A stretch of DNA of 56,348 nt from an uncultured Prevotellaceae bacterium (lineage in GTDB: Bacteria > Bacteroidota > Bacteroidia > Bacteroidales > Muribaculaceae). The stretch is from assembly GCA_947165485.1 (NCBI GenBank), contig CAMVAP010000019.1, positions 1-56,348 of the forward strand. The letters run 5' to 3'. This document shows positions 16,754-24,286 of this stretch, piece by piece. Below the pieces are notes generated by a model, which saw only the letters and a list, made by a program, of their open reading frames with translations, did not search any database and was not told the DNA's origin. The first letter of the stretch is position 1. Every line of letters begins with the position of its first letter. The translations under genes and the position numbers were made by a program.

Positions 16754-18064
16754 ATGAGCACTCCTCAACACAAAGTGAAACTTGAGACATTGGGTTGCAA
16801 ACTCAACTTCTCGGAGACAGCCACCATGCGGTCGCTACTGGCCGAGCATGGCTTTGTGCCTGCCGCCCGTGGCGAGGTGCCCGACGTGTGTGTGGTCAAC
16901 ACGTGCAGTGTGACCGCCCTGGCCGACAGCAAGTGCCGCCAGCACATCCGGCACCTGATACGTCAGTATCCCGATGCCTTGATGGTGGTAACGGGATGCT
17001 ATGCCCAGCTCAAGGGCAAGGAAATAGCCGAGATTCCAGGTGTGGATATCGTGCTGGGCAGTGAGCACAAGGCCGATATCGCCCGCTATGTGCTACAATG
17101 GTTTGAAGACAGGCAACAGCAGTTGGCGGTGACTTCCTCACTTGACATCCGCTCGTTTTCGCCGTCGTGTGACCGTGGCGACCGCACCCGCTACTGGCTC
17201 AAGGTGCAGGACGGTTGTGACTACTGGTGCAGCTATTGCACCATTCCCGCTGCCCGTGGGCGCAGCCGCAGCGGCACCATAGCCCAGCTTGTCGCCCAGG
17301 CCCGCGAGGTGGAGGCCGCTGGCGGCAAGGAGATCGTGATCACGGGAGTGAACATCGGTGACTTTGGCAAGAACACGGGCGAGGATTTCCTGGACTTGTT
17401 GAAATCCCTTGATGACATCAAGGGCATCGAGCGTTACCGCATTTCCTCGATAGAGCCCGACCTGCTGACCGATGAAATCATTGACTGGTGTGCCCAGTCC
17501 CGGGCCTTCATGCCGCATTTCCACATCCCGTTGCAGAGCGGTAGCGACCCCGTGTTGAAATTGATGCGCCGTCACTACGACCGCCAGCTGTTTGCCGACA
17601 AGGTGCAGCGTTGCCACGAGATGATGCCCGACTGCTTCATCGGTGTGGACGTGATGGTGGGCACCCGTGGCGAGACGCCCGACTTGTTTGAGGACAGTTA
17701 CAACTTCATTGCAGGACTTGATGTCCAGCACCTGCATGTGTTCCCCTATAGCGAACGGCCTGGCACGATGGCATTGCGCATCCCTTACATCGTTACCCAG
17801 CAAGACAAGCAGGAACGTGCGGCCCGCATGATTGCCTTGAGCGATGAGAAGCAGGCCGATTTCACTCGGCGTTATCTGGGTACCGTGCGTCCCGTGCTCC
17901 TGGAGCATGGCCGCGGCAAGGGCATGATGCACGGCTTTACCGACAACTACATCCGCGTGAATGTCGAGCCCGACATGAGCCTGGCCAACAAGATAGTAAA
18001 CGTGAAACTACTGACCCTGAATGACGACTTGAGCGTTGATGCCGTGGTCGTGAACGAGTCATAA
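16754..18064 (+). CDS. mtaB: tRNA t6A37 C2-methylthiotransferase MtaB
   Basis: This radical SAM enzyme adds a methylthio group to t6A at position 37 of ANN-decoding tRNAs. The N-terminal UPF0004 domain carries LGCKLNFSET, NTCSVT and GCYAQL, whose cysteines bind the auxiliary [4Fe-4S] cluster. The radical SAM CxxxCxxC motif is in DGCDYWCSYCTIPAARG (cysteines near 154, 158, 161). A C-terminal TRAM-like RNA-binding region follows. Length 436 is typical of MtaB and shorter than MiaB of Bacteroidota. It is preceded by the heptad repeat and followed after 51 bases by a glycosyltransferase gene. Confidence 0.93.
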   Translation: MSTPQHKVKLETLGCKLNFSETATMRSLLAEHGFVPAARGEVPDVCVVNTCSVTALADSKCRQHIRHLIRQYPDALMVVTGCYAQLKGKEIAEIPGVDIVLGSEHKADIARYVLQWFEDRQQQLAVTSSLDIRSFSPSCDRGDRTRYWLKVQDGCDYWCSYCTIPAARGRSRSGTIAQLVAQAREVEAAGGKEIVITGVNIGDFGKNTGEDFLDLLKSLDDIKGIERYRISSIEPDLLTDEIIDWCAQSRAFMPHFHIPLQSGSDPVLKLMRRHYDRQLFADKVQRCHEMMPDCFIGVDVMVGTRGETPDLFEDSYNFIAGLDVQHLHVFPYSERPGTMALRIPYIVTQQDKQERAARMIALSDEKQADFTRRYLGTVRPVLLEHGRGKGMMHGFTDNYIRVNVEPDMSLANKIVNVKLLTLNDDLSVDAVVVNES

Positions 18065-18115
18065 GTGAGCAAGTTATATATAAACTTGCAAAACTTAAAT
18101 AAGATATAATTTTAT

Positions 18116-19135
18116 ATGAAAAAAGTTGCAGTCATCATCCTCAACTGGAACGGAGCAGAGTTGCTGCGCCGGTATCTTCCCACAGTGATTGCGGGCACCG
18201 ATGCGGCCATTGCCGATGTCATCGTTGCCGACAACGGCAGCACCGACAACAGCTTGCAGGTGCTCCAGGAGGAGTTTCCTGGGGTGAAGGTGTTGCGATT
18301 TGAAGAGAACCACGGCTTTGCCCAGGGATACAACCTGGCCATCGGGCAGACCATGTACCCTTACACGGTATTGCTCAACAGTGATGTGCGCACACCCGAG
18401 GGGTGGCTGAATCCCCTGCTGGATTACATGGAAGCCCATCCCCAGGTGGGCGCCGTGATGCCCAAGCTGCTGCATGATGGCAGCGAGGGCGGCAAGACGA
18501 TGTTTGACTATGCTGGTGCAGCGGGAGGATACATCGACTGCCACGGTTACCCCTATTGCCGTGGACGTATCTTTGAATGTGTCGAGGATGATCATGGGCA
18601 GTATGACGATGGTCCCAAGAGCGTGTTTTGGGCCACGGGTGCGTGCCTGATGGTGCGCAGCCAGCTGTATCAGGCTGTTGGAGGCCTTGACAAGGATTTC
18701 TTTGCCCACATGGAGGAGATTGACCTGTGCTGGCGCATCCGCTTGGCCGGCAATGACCTGATGATGGTACCGTCAAGCCACGTTTTTCACCTGGGTGGCG
18801 GCAGTCTGGCCTATGGCAACCCCAGGAAGACTTACCTCAACTTTCGCAACAACCTGCTGTTGCTGCACAAGAATCTGCCCCACGACGAGGGCAAGAAGTT
18901 GCTGCTAGTGCGTCGCATGATGGACACGCTGGCTTTTGGCATGGCGCTGGCCAAATTCCACTGGGGTGACGCATGGGCCATCATTCGTGCCCATCGCGAG
19001 TTCCGCCAGATGCGTTCCCGCTACACCTCCCAGTCCACGGTCAACCTGCTGAGCCAGCTGCCCGAGGAGCGTGTCAACATCATCACGGCCCACTACCTGC
19101 ACGGCGTGAAACTCTTCACCCAACTGAAAATGTAA
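18116..19135 (+). CDS. Family 2 glycosyltransferase
   Basis: This 339-residue GT-A fold glycosyltransferase is predicted to move a sugar from a nucleotide sugar to an unknown acceptor, probably a cell-surface glycan. The N-terminus VAVIILNWNGAELLRRYL and VADNGSTDNSL form the nucleotide-binding region. The acidic metal site is represented by LLNSDVRTPEGWL (about 83-95). The block FWATGACLMVRSQLY...GGLDKDFFAHMEEIDLCWRIRLAG (about 175-220) is typical of rhamnosyltransferase-like members. There is no membrane segment. It follows mtaB in the same direction and is not in a recognisable polysaccharide cluster. Confidence 0.9.
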   Translation: MKKVAVIILNWNGAELLRRYLPTVIAGTDAAIADVIVADNGSTDNSLQVLQEEFPGVKVLRFEENHGFAQGYNLAIGQTMYPYTVLLNSDVRTPEGWLNPLLDYMEAHPQVGAVMPKLLHDGSEGGKTMFDYAGAAGGYIDCHGYPYCRGRIFECVEDDHGQYDDGPKSVFWATGACLMVRSQLYQAVGGLDKDFFAHMEEIDLCWRIRLAGNDLMMVPSSHVFHLGGGSLAYGNPRKTYLNFRNNLLLLHKNLPHDEGKKLLLVRRMMDTLAFGMALAKFHWGDAWAIIRAHREFRQMRSRYTSQSTVNLLSQLPEERVNIITAHYLHGVKLFTQLKM

Positions 19136-19148
19136 CCAAAAACAAATC

Positions 19149-19190
19149 ATGGCCAATAAAAATCTAAATGCAGCCAAAACTGCCAAATAA
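19149..19190 (+). pseudogene. 13-codon remnant resembling the start of an EcoRI-type adenine methyltransferase
   Basis: The short frame reads MANKNLNAAKTAK and then TAA. From memory, this closely matches the N-terminus of EcoRI-family adenine-specific DNA methyltransferases in Bacteroidales, which continue with a KNDEFYTQ-like stretch. The frame breaks exactly where that block should begin, and the next gene starts 3 bases later. I read it as a deletion remnant of a modification gene next to a phage-type ORF6N gene. The identification rests on only 13 residues. Confidence 0.45.
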
Positions 19191-19193
19191 GAC

Positions 19194-19823
19194 ATGAACG
19201 ATGTAGAGAAAATACAGTACTGCATCCATGAGATACGCGGGCAGCGTGTGATGCTCGATTTTGATCTAGCAGCACTCTATGGTGTAGAAACCAGGGTATT
19301 AAACCAGTCGGTGAAACGTAATATCGAACGATTCCCTGAAGATTTCATGTTTCAACTGACCAAAGGTGAGTTGGAAATTTTAAGATCACAATTTGTGACA
19401 TCCAATATTGCTGAAATTCAAGGAGATGCAGATTGGAAATCACAATTTGTGACATCCAATTTCTCTAAGATGGGAACACGCAAGCTCCCCTATGCCTTTA
19501 CCGAAAACGGCGTTGCCATGCTCAGTAGCGTGCTCCGGTCTCCGCTTGCCATACAGATGAACATTGGCATTATGCGCGTGTTTACCGAGATGAGACGTGT
19601 TGCCGCTGAATTCATCTTACCCGACAGCAATGCCGAACTGCGCAGGGAAATACAGGCTGTGCGTGACGAGATGAACGAGATTCTGGCAGATCAAAACGAA
19701 ATCAACGAGGACACGCAAGCTCAACTTGATGCCATCAGCACAGCCCTGGCCGAGTTGCAGAATAGCCGGCCACAACGACGCAAAACCATTGGTTATATTC
19801 AACACGATAGAGAAGAGGAGTAA
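19194..19823 (+). CDS. ORF6N-domain DNA-binding protein
   Basis: This 209-residue protein begins with an ORF6N domain (about 5-110), a phage-derived DNA-binding module also seen in antirepressors. The signatures are IRGQRVMLDFDLAALYGVETRVLNQSVKRNIERFPEDFMFQLT and LPYAFTENGVAMLSSVL in sequence order. The C-terminal part is a charged helical region (about 140-200). An internal direct duplication repeats SQFVTSN at about 65 and 83. Each copy is encoded by a 21-bp identical DNA segment (19386-19406 and 19440-19460) that contains the palindrome TCACAATTTGTGA. Its target is unknown. The neighbouring methyltransferase-like remnant suggests a decayed accessory insertion. Confidence 0.85.
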   Translation: MNDVEKIQYCIHEIRGQRVMLDFDLAALYGVETRVLNQSVKRNIERFPEDFMFQLTKGELEILRSQFVTSNIAEIQGDADWKSQFVTSNFSKMGTRKLPYAFTENGVAMLSSVLRSPLAIQMNIGIMRVFTEMRRVAAEFILPDSNAELRREIQAVRDEMNEILADQNEINEDTQAQLDAISTALAELQNSRPQRRKTIGYIQHDREEE

Positions 19824-19953
19824 TCAACCATGCCGATAGAGCAAAGCATATCACCGTTGGAGATCTCATCGACGCTCACCCGTCCCATGTTGTGTGAAGC
19901 GTGAAACAGAAAAAAAGAATAAAATAATAACAGAGACAAATAGAGATATTATT

Positions 19954-21081
19954 ATGAAGGCAATGCGCAAACTTGGATTTGGATTAATGCGACTGCCGCT
20001 GGTCAACCCCGATGACCAGACGAGTATCGACATCGAGAAGGTGAAGCAGATGGTCGATGTGTATATGGAGCGCGGATTCACCTACTATGACACCGCCTAT
20101 CCCTACCATGGCGGTGCCAGCGAAACGGCGCTGCGCGAGGCGGTGGTGAAGCGCTACCCGCGTGAATCGTTTACCGTTACCAGCAAGATGCCCGTGTGGG
20201 CCATCAAGGAGGAGGCCGATCTGGAACGCATCTTCAACGAGCAACTCGAGAAGTGCGGAGTCGATTACTTTGACTACTACTGGCTGCACGCCCTCAACCA
20301 TGAGCGCGTGGAGGTAATGGAGCAAATGGATGGTTGGGGATTTATCCAGCGCAAGAAGGCCGAGGGGCGCATCCGTCACATCGGTTTCTCGTTCCACGAT
20401 GACTCGGCACTGCTGGCCCAAATCCTGGATCGCCATCCCGAGGCCGAATATGTCCAGTTGCAGATCAACTATCTGGATTGGGACAGTCCCGCCATCGAGG
20501 CCAAAACTTGTTATGAATTGTGTGTCAAGCATGGCAAGCCCGTCATCGTGATGGAACCCGTCAAGGGCGGTTCACTCGCCCGTGTGCCCGAGGCCGTTGA
20601 CCGACTCTTCAAGGAGTATGCTCCCGATGCCAGTCCTGCCTCGTGGGCCATCCGCTACTGTGCCTCGTTGCCCAATGTGTTGACTGTGCTGAGTGGCATG
20701 AGCAACATGGAGCAACTCAAGGACAACACCGCCTACATGCAAGACTTCCAGCCACTCAACGACGAGGAGCTGGCTATCATATCCCGTGCGACCCAAGCTA
20801 TCCGTGACTCGATTGCCGTGCCTTGTACCGCGTGCCACTACTGCACCGATGGCTGTCCGCAGCAGATTGCTATCCCCGAATACTTTAACCTTTATAATAA
20901 CCTGAAACAGTTCCCCGAGCAGAAGGGTAATTGCAAGCTCTATTACGACCTGCTGTCCAAGAATCACGGCAAGGCCAGCGAGTGTGTCGAGTGCGGCCAG
21001 TGCGAGGCCCAGTGCCCCCAGCACATCGCTATCATCGACAACCTCAAGCTGGTTGCCGAGGCCTTTGAAGAGGTAAAATAG
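19954..21081 (+). CDS. Aldo/keto reductase with C-terminal 4Fe-4S ferredoxin domain
   Basis: This oxidoreductase has an N-terminal aldo/keto reductase barrel: MRKLGFGLMRLPL, the active-site region YYDTAYPYHGGASE, KMPVW, and IRHIGFSFHD. A C-terminal iron-sulphur domain (about 285-375) follows, with CTACHYCTDGCP and CVECGQCEAQCP cysteine sets for two clusters. This fusion is a common family in anaerobes; the physiological substrate is unknown. I chose the ATG at 19954 (375 residues). The in-frame ATG 60 bases upstream adds only a Lys/Glu/Asn-rich leader with no family match. It is the last convincing gene before the 1.3-kb non-coding region. Confidence 0.9.
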   Translation: MKAMRKLGFGLMRLPLVNPDDQTSIDIEKVKQMVDVYMERGFTYYDTAYPYHGGASETALREAVVKRYPRESFTVTSKMPVWAIKEEADLERIFNEQLEKCGVDYFDYYWLHALNHERVEVMEQMDGWGFIQRKKAEGRIRHIGFSFHDDSALLAQILDRHPEAEYVQLQINYLDWDSPAIEAKTCYELCVKHGKPVIVMEPVKGGSLARVPEAVDRLFKEYAPDASPASWAIRYCASLPNVLTVLSGMSNMEQLKDNTAYMQDFQPLNDEELAIISRATQAIRDSIAVPCTACHYCTDGCPQQIAIPEYFNLYNNLKQFPEQKGNCKLYYDLLSKNHGKASECVECGQCEAQCPQHIAIIDNLKLVAEAFEEVK

Positions 21082-21494
21082 AGACGGTTTTTTTTGCAAG
21101 CCCGAGGCTTGCAATACCTCGACGGAGAAGAGGCGTCAAAAAGCAATGGGTGCGTTTTTGCCTTTATTTTTATAACCCATTGATTTCCAGTGTTTCCTTT
21201 GATGGCTCCATTCAAAAGGGGGTGGAGCGGAACTGTTAATGAAGTGTTAAAAGCATTCTAATCCTCATAGTGCAAAGGTAGGACAAACTCCATCATTCTA
21301 CTATGTCAAATAGTTTGGGGCCCTACTGGACGGGATGGATGGACTGGACCGCCGCTGACGCAGCTCAACTGGACGGCCACGCCAAGGCGAGGCCCTACAA
21401 GCGTTCGAAGGGCTAACATTTTTGCTGTTTTTATGAGGTATCTATGAATAGTAGTTAATTAAGGGCGCAAAAAGTAATAAAAACGCAAAAATAC

Positions 21495-21525
21495 TTTGTT
21501 CATTCGAAAATAGTGATTAATTTTG
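21495..21525 (+). promoter_or_regulatory. Full-consensus promoter ahead of structured RNA copy A
   Basis: TTTG (21495-21498), a 19-base spacer and TAATTTTG (21518-21525) match the Bacteroidota -33/-7 promoter exactly. Transcription would start near 21531 and run into copy A, ending at its terminator after roughly 250 bases. Confidence 0.7.
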
Positions 21526-21599
21526 CAACGTCTAATTGTGACCATGAACCGTAGTGTGACAGGGTTGCAGAAGGACATCGCAGTCATGCGATACTTTTT

Positions 21600-21779
21600 G
21601 ATTCTTGTTTCGGAAAAATCGGCAATTTTTTAAGAAGCAATCAAGAAAAGTTCAACAGGCAGAGGATTGAATTCGTATTACATTCTAACACGTGGACTTT
21701 TAGCTTCGCCAGTGATTGCTTAGGTGTTTGCCGATACCTCCGAAACATTGGCACGGGCATAGAAGTCCATGTTTTTTTT
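21600..21779 (+). ncRNA. Structured RNA, copy A (novel candidate)
   Basis: Three nested perfect helices are visible: a/a' TGTTTCGGA (21606-21614) with TCCGAAACA (21739-21747); b/b' ATCGGCAA (21618-21625) with TTGCCGAT (21728-21735); and c/c' AAGCAATCA (21635-21643) with TGATTGCTT (21713-21721). A 10-bp terminator stem (21690-21699 with 21763-21772, one G-T) is followed by eight T. Its 5' strand lies inside the c/c' loop and its 3' strand beyond a', so it crosses the other helices. The two either form a pseudoknot or exclude one another. A second diverged copy lies at 22170-22339. I do not recognise a known RNA family. It could be a small RNA or a leader/attenuator. Confidence 0.7.
21690..21779 (+). 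terminator. Terminator of structured RNA copy A
   Basis: ACGTGGACTT (21690-21699) pairs with AAGTCCATGT (21763-21772) over 10 bp with one G-T pair. T21772-T21779 form the run of eight T. The loop is about 63 bases and contains the 3' strands of helices a, b and c. Confidence 0.7.
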
Positions 21780-22169
21780 CAAAGGTATCCATGACATGAA
21801 TGGTAACTATGAGTTATAATCAGTGCTAATGCTGAATTTGGTCAAAAATTACAAACTAAACCGCTGTATATCAGCGGGTTTTACCCCACCCCCCTCGCAG
21901 TCGTTCTCAAATGTGAGGATGCGGTACGTTATGCCATTTTCGGTACTGGATTCTTCTTGCCCGGATGCCTTCATCGGGGTAAAGTGTTTGTGCAATACAT
22001 TATTAATGGGTGTTGCGGCCGTTCTCGTGACAGCGACATGGCAGGCACAGGCAGATGCTTCGGTGTCATGTCTTCAATTCATGGATGGATGGAGTAATTG
22101 TGTGTTCATGCTAGCTTAAATGCCTATGTAAATAATTGAAAACCATAGACTACATACTTATGTAAGCTT

Positions 22170-22339
22170 TTCTTTGATTCTTGTTTCGGGAAAATCGGCA
22201 ATTTTTTGATGAAGCAATCAGGAGAGAGAGAAAGTTGAAATCCACGTGTGTGCGCGGACTTTTCCAGCTCCATTATTTCACATTAGCCGAAAGCGAATGA
22301 CCCGAAACGCGAGCTCAAGAAAAGAGTCCGCGTTTTTTT
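22170..22339 (+). ncRNA. Structured RNA, copy B (novel candidate)
   Basis: This copy shares about 50 bases with copy A with few differences at its 5' end (from TTTGATTCTTGTTTCGG to GAAGCAATCA) and has the same helix order. Helix a is GTTTCGGG (22183-22190) with CCCGAAAC (22301-22308). Helix b is TCGGC (22195-22199) with GCCGA (22286-22290). Helix c is GAAGCAAT (22211-22218) with ATTATTTC (22272-22279), with one mismatch. The terminator stem is CGCGGACT (22253-22260) with AGTCCGCG (22325-22332). Compared with copy A, one base pair in helix a and two in the terminator stem change on both sides or strengthen pairing. It ends 73 bases before a secreted-protein gene. Confidence 0.7.
22253..22339 (+). 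terminator. Terminator or attenuator of structured RNA copy B
   Basis: The 8-bp GC-rich stem CGCGGACT/AGTCCGCG (22253-22260, 22325-22332) is reinforced by AGCTC/GAGCT (22266-22270, 22311-22315) and followed by seven T (22333-22339). Because the first surface-protein gene starts at 22413, it could act as an attenuator for that operon. Confidence 0.7.
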
Positions 22340-22412
22340 GCATGCAGTTATGACCCCATAGTTATCGCAGAACATTTATTACTTAATTTATATACTTACT
22401 AAATCTAAAGAG

Positions 22413-24266
22413 ATGATGAAATTATGTACTTATGCACGTCTCATGATTGCGTTGGCGATCATGAGTCTCGCAGCTCAAGTTCAAGCTGCGCAAGTTTATC
22501 TTGATGTGTCCTCCCCTGACCCTGATTTCAATGCTGACAATCCTCGGTGGCTTGTATGGGCTCCGGAGCAAGGCGAATGGGTGTACCCCACAGCCGTGTT
22601 GAGTAATGGTCTCATTGAGTTTGACGTAACCCACGACATCTTCCAGTTTGCCCGTGTTAATCCCAATAATTCCGACATAGTGTGGAATTACACTGAGGAT
22701 TTGCATTTGACTGACGTTGCCGACGCGACCTACACGATCTACACGCTCACTAATTATGTTAATAATAAGATGACCGTGAATGTGACCCCGTATAAAACTG
22801 TGTACCTCGATGCATCGGCGGTAAGCCAGCAGGGTAATGTGTGGTATGCCTGGTCATTTCCCTCTAACGGTGAGGGCAAGTGGTATGCAGGGACACCGTC
22901 AGGCAACAAGCTGGCATTCAACGTCCCCAAGTACAATGGCATGATTGTCTTTGTGCGCATGAATCCCAACGGTGCCCCCTCGTGGAATAGTGGTATCGCG
23001 TTGAACCAGACCCAGGACTTGAGCGTTCAGTGGGATGGCACCTACGTGATCACTGACTTGGGCGGAAATCGAATGGTTGGCGACTGGGGGCAGGAAATGA
23101 GCCTTGCTCAACTTGCTGCCAATGAGATGTATCTGCCTGACAAGATGGTGATTAATCAAGTGACACTGGATGGCAATTATATTGCTGTTGAGTTTATTGA
23201 GTCCCAGGATATGCTTATTCTGAGGAGTGCCGTAGCCAATGATGCCGACCACAAGTGGAACCAAAACGAGAATGAAGCCTTCTACCAGGAGCTCAGGGCC
23301 AACGGTTACAACTTCCACGTGTACAAGAACAGTAATTTGTACAAGCAGAATAACTGGGTGGCTTTGAAATTCACCGAATTAACGGTTTCAGGAATGAACA
23401 CGCTAAGGGAAGAATGGGTTGGCCATTATGTGAGTGGTATTGTTGGAAAATTGAATGTTTCCAACAGCTTTGACATCACCCTGGAATTGACAAACGCACA
23501 GATGTCGGCTTGTACAATAGGAGATGAAGTTAGTGAGGCGGAAGCCAAGATCAACACTTACAGTGTGCCTTTCTTTAACCTGCATGACCAGGGCCGCATC
23601 TACAATGACAATATGCGCAATCCCTATAATACAAACAATAGCGATGGCTCAAATTACTTGCAGGAAGGCCCTCAGTTCATGACTATTGCCAAGCCCAATG
23701 AGGTGTGCACTGTGGAATGGGCCATTCTGGGATATGATCAAGCTAATAACAATTATTATTTTGATTCTCCCCAAAAGCGACTTGTCTATGATGAAGAGAC
23801 GGGTGAGTTGGACTTGACTCATTCAAGCAACATCTTCAACCTGAAGGGTAGGGTGAATATTGATTTTAGCTATCTTCCTGGTCCAGCATCGGTGGGTAGC
23901 GACGAGAATAATGCTTTCCAAATTGGTATGATGCACACGGTGAAGGGTCTGGTCAAGACTGTGGCCCGCACTGTGAAGAGTCCGCAATGGGGTCCCCTCC
24001 GCATCAATACAGAGCCCGACCCGTACTTTGGCGTAGAGACCAAGGATTGGGACATCGCGTATGAATTCTATCCACTTGAGGCTCCCACTAAGAAGTATGA
24101 CCCGGTTACTGCCGTGAAAGATGTCATTGCTGATAGGAGCGTCACCGCCGTGACCTATTACAACCTGTCGGGTCAGGGTTCCAGCAAGCCCTTTGCCGGC
24201 ATCAATATCGTAAAGACGACCTATAGCGACGGCACGTCTAGTGTTACCAAGCAATTAATGAAATAA
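22413..24266 (+). CDS. Secreted protein with tandem N-terminal modules and a sorting-like C-terminus
   Basis: This 617-residue protein has a signal peptide (about 1-25, ending AAQVQA). Two related modules of about 100 residues follow (starting VYLDVSSPDP and VYLDASAVSQ). Each contains a W-rich core, an F(A/V)R(V/M)NPN segment and a closing TY(T/V)I strand. They recall starch-binding-like modules of Bacteroidota surface proteins, but this is only a resemblance. A large central region without a recognised motif follows. The last 60 residues (VTAVTYYNLSGQGSSKPFAGINIVKTTYSDG in order) resemble C-terminal type IX sorting-like domains. It is the first gene of a three-gene run (spacings 20 and 31 bases) behind structured RNA copy B. 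Confidence 0.8.
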   Translation: MMKLCTYARLMIALAIMSLAAQVQAAQVYLDVSSPDPDFNADNPRWLVWAPEQGEWVYPTAVLSNGLIEFDVTHDIFQFARVNPNNSDIVWNYTEDLHLTDVADATYTIYTLTNYVNNKMTVNVTPYKTVYLDASAVSQQGNVWYAWSFPSNGEGKWYAGTPSGNKLAFNVPKYNGMIVFVRMNPNGAPSWNSGIALNQTQDLSVQWDGTYVITDLGGNRMVGDWGQEMSLAQLAANEMYLPDKMVINQVTLDGNYIAVEFIESQDMLILRSAVANDADHKWNQNENEAFYQELRANGYNFHVYKNSNLYKQNNWVALKFTELTVSGMNTLREEWVGHYVSGIVGKLNVSNSFDITLELTNAQMSACTIGDEVSEAEAKINTYSVPFFNLHDQGRIYNDNMRNPYNTNNSDGSNYLQEGPQFMTIAKPNEVCTVEWAILGYDQANNNYYFDSPQKRLVYDEETGELDLTHSSNIFNLKGRVNIDFSYLPGPASVGSDENNAFQIGMMHTVKGLVKTVARTVKSPQWGPLRINTEPDPYFGVETKDWDIAYEFYPLEAPTKKYDPVTAVKDVIADRSVTAVTYYNLSGQGSSKPFAGINIVKTTYSDGTSSVTKQLMK

Positions 24267-24286
24267 AGAATAAGGAGGAAAGAACG

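Larger units (their letters stand above)
21082..22412. other. 1.3-kb region without a convincing protein gene
   Basis: The region starts with a palindrome, TTGCAAGC/GCTTGCAA (21094-21114), typical of dispersed intergenic repeats. A stretch with three ACTGGAC words and two GGCCCTAC words lies at about 21321-21402. After that come a consensus promoter (21495-21525) and two copies of a structured RNA with terminators (listed separately). A 98-codon open frame (21823-22119) lies between the copies. It contains a hairpin (CCGCTG at 21861-21866 with CAGCGG at 21872-21877) and shows no family resemblance, so I do not call it a gene. Confidence 0.7.

Noticed and set aside
19830..19904. 24-codon frame after the ORF6N gene
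   Set aside because: Too short, without motif or context; it might be another remnant but cannot be supported.
21823..22119. 98-codon open frame between the two structured RNA copies
   Set aside because: No family resemblance, odd composition, and it contains a hairpin (CCGCTG...CAGCGG) and a C-rich run; no convincing promoter. It could only be revived by conservation in relatives.
21531..22339. 6S RNA as an explanation of the structured copies
   Set aside because: Size would fit, but 6S RNA closes its two ends in one rod-like stem. Here the final stem crosses the nested helices, and two tandem copies are present. A covariance search would settle it.
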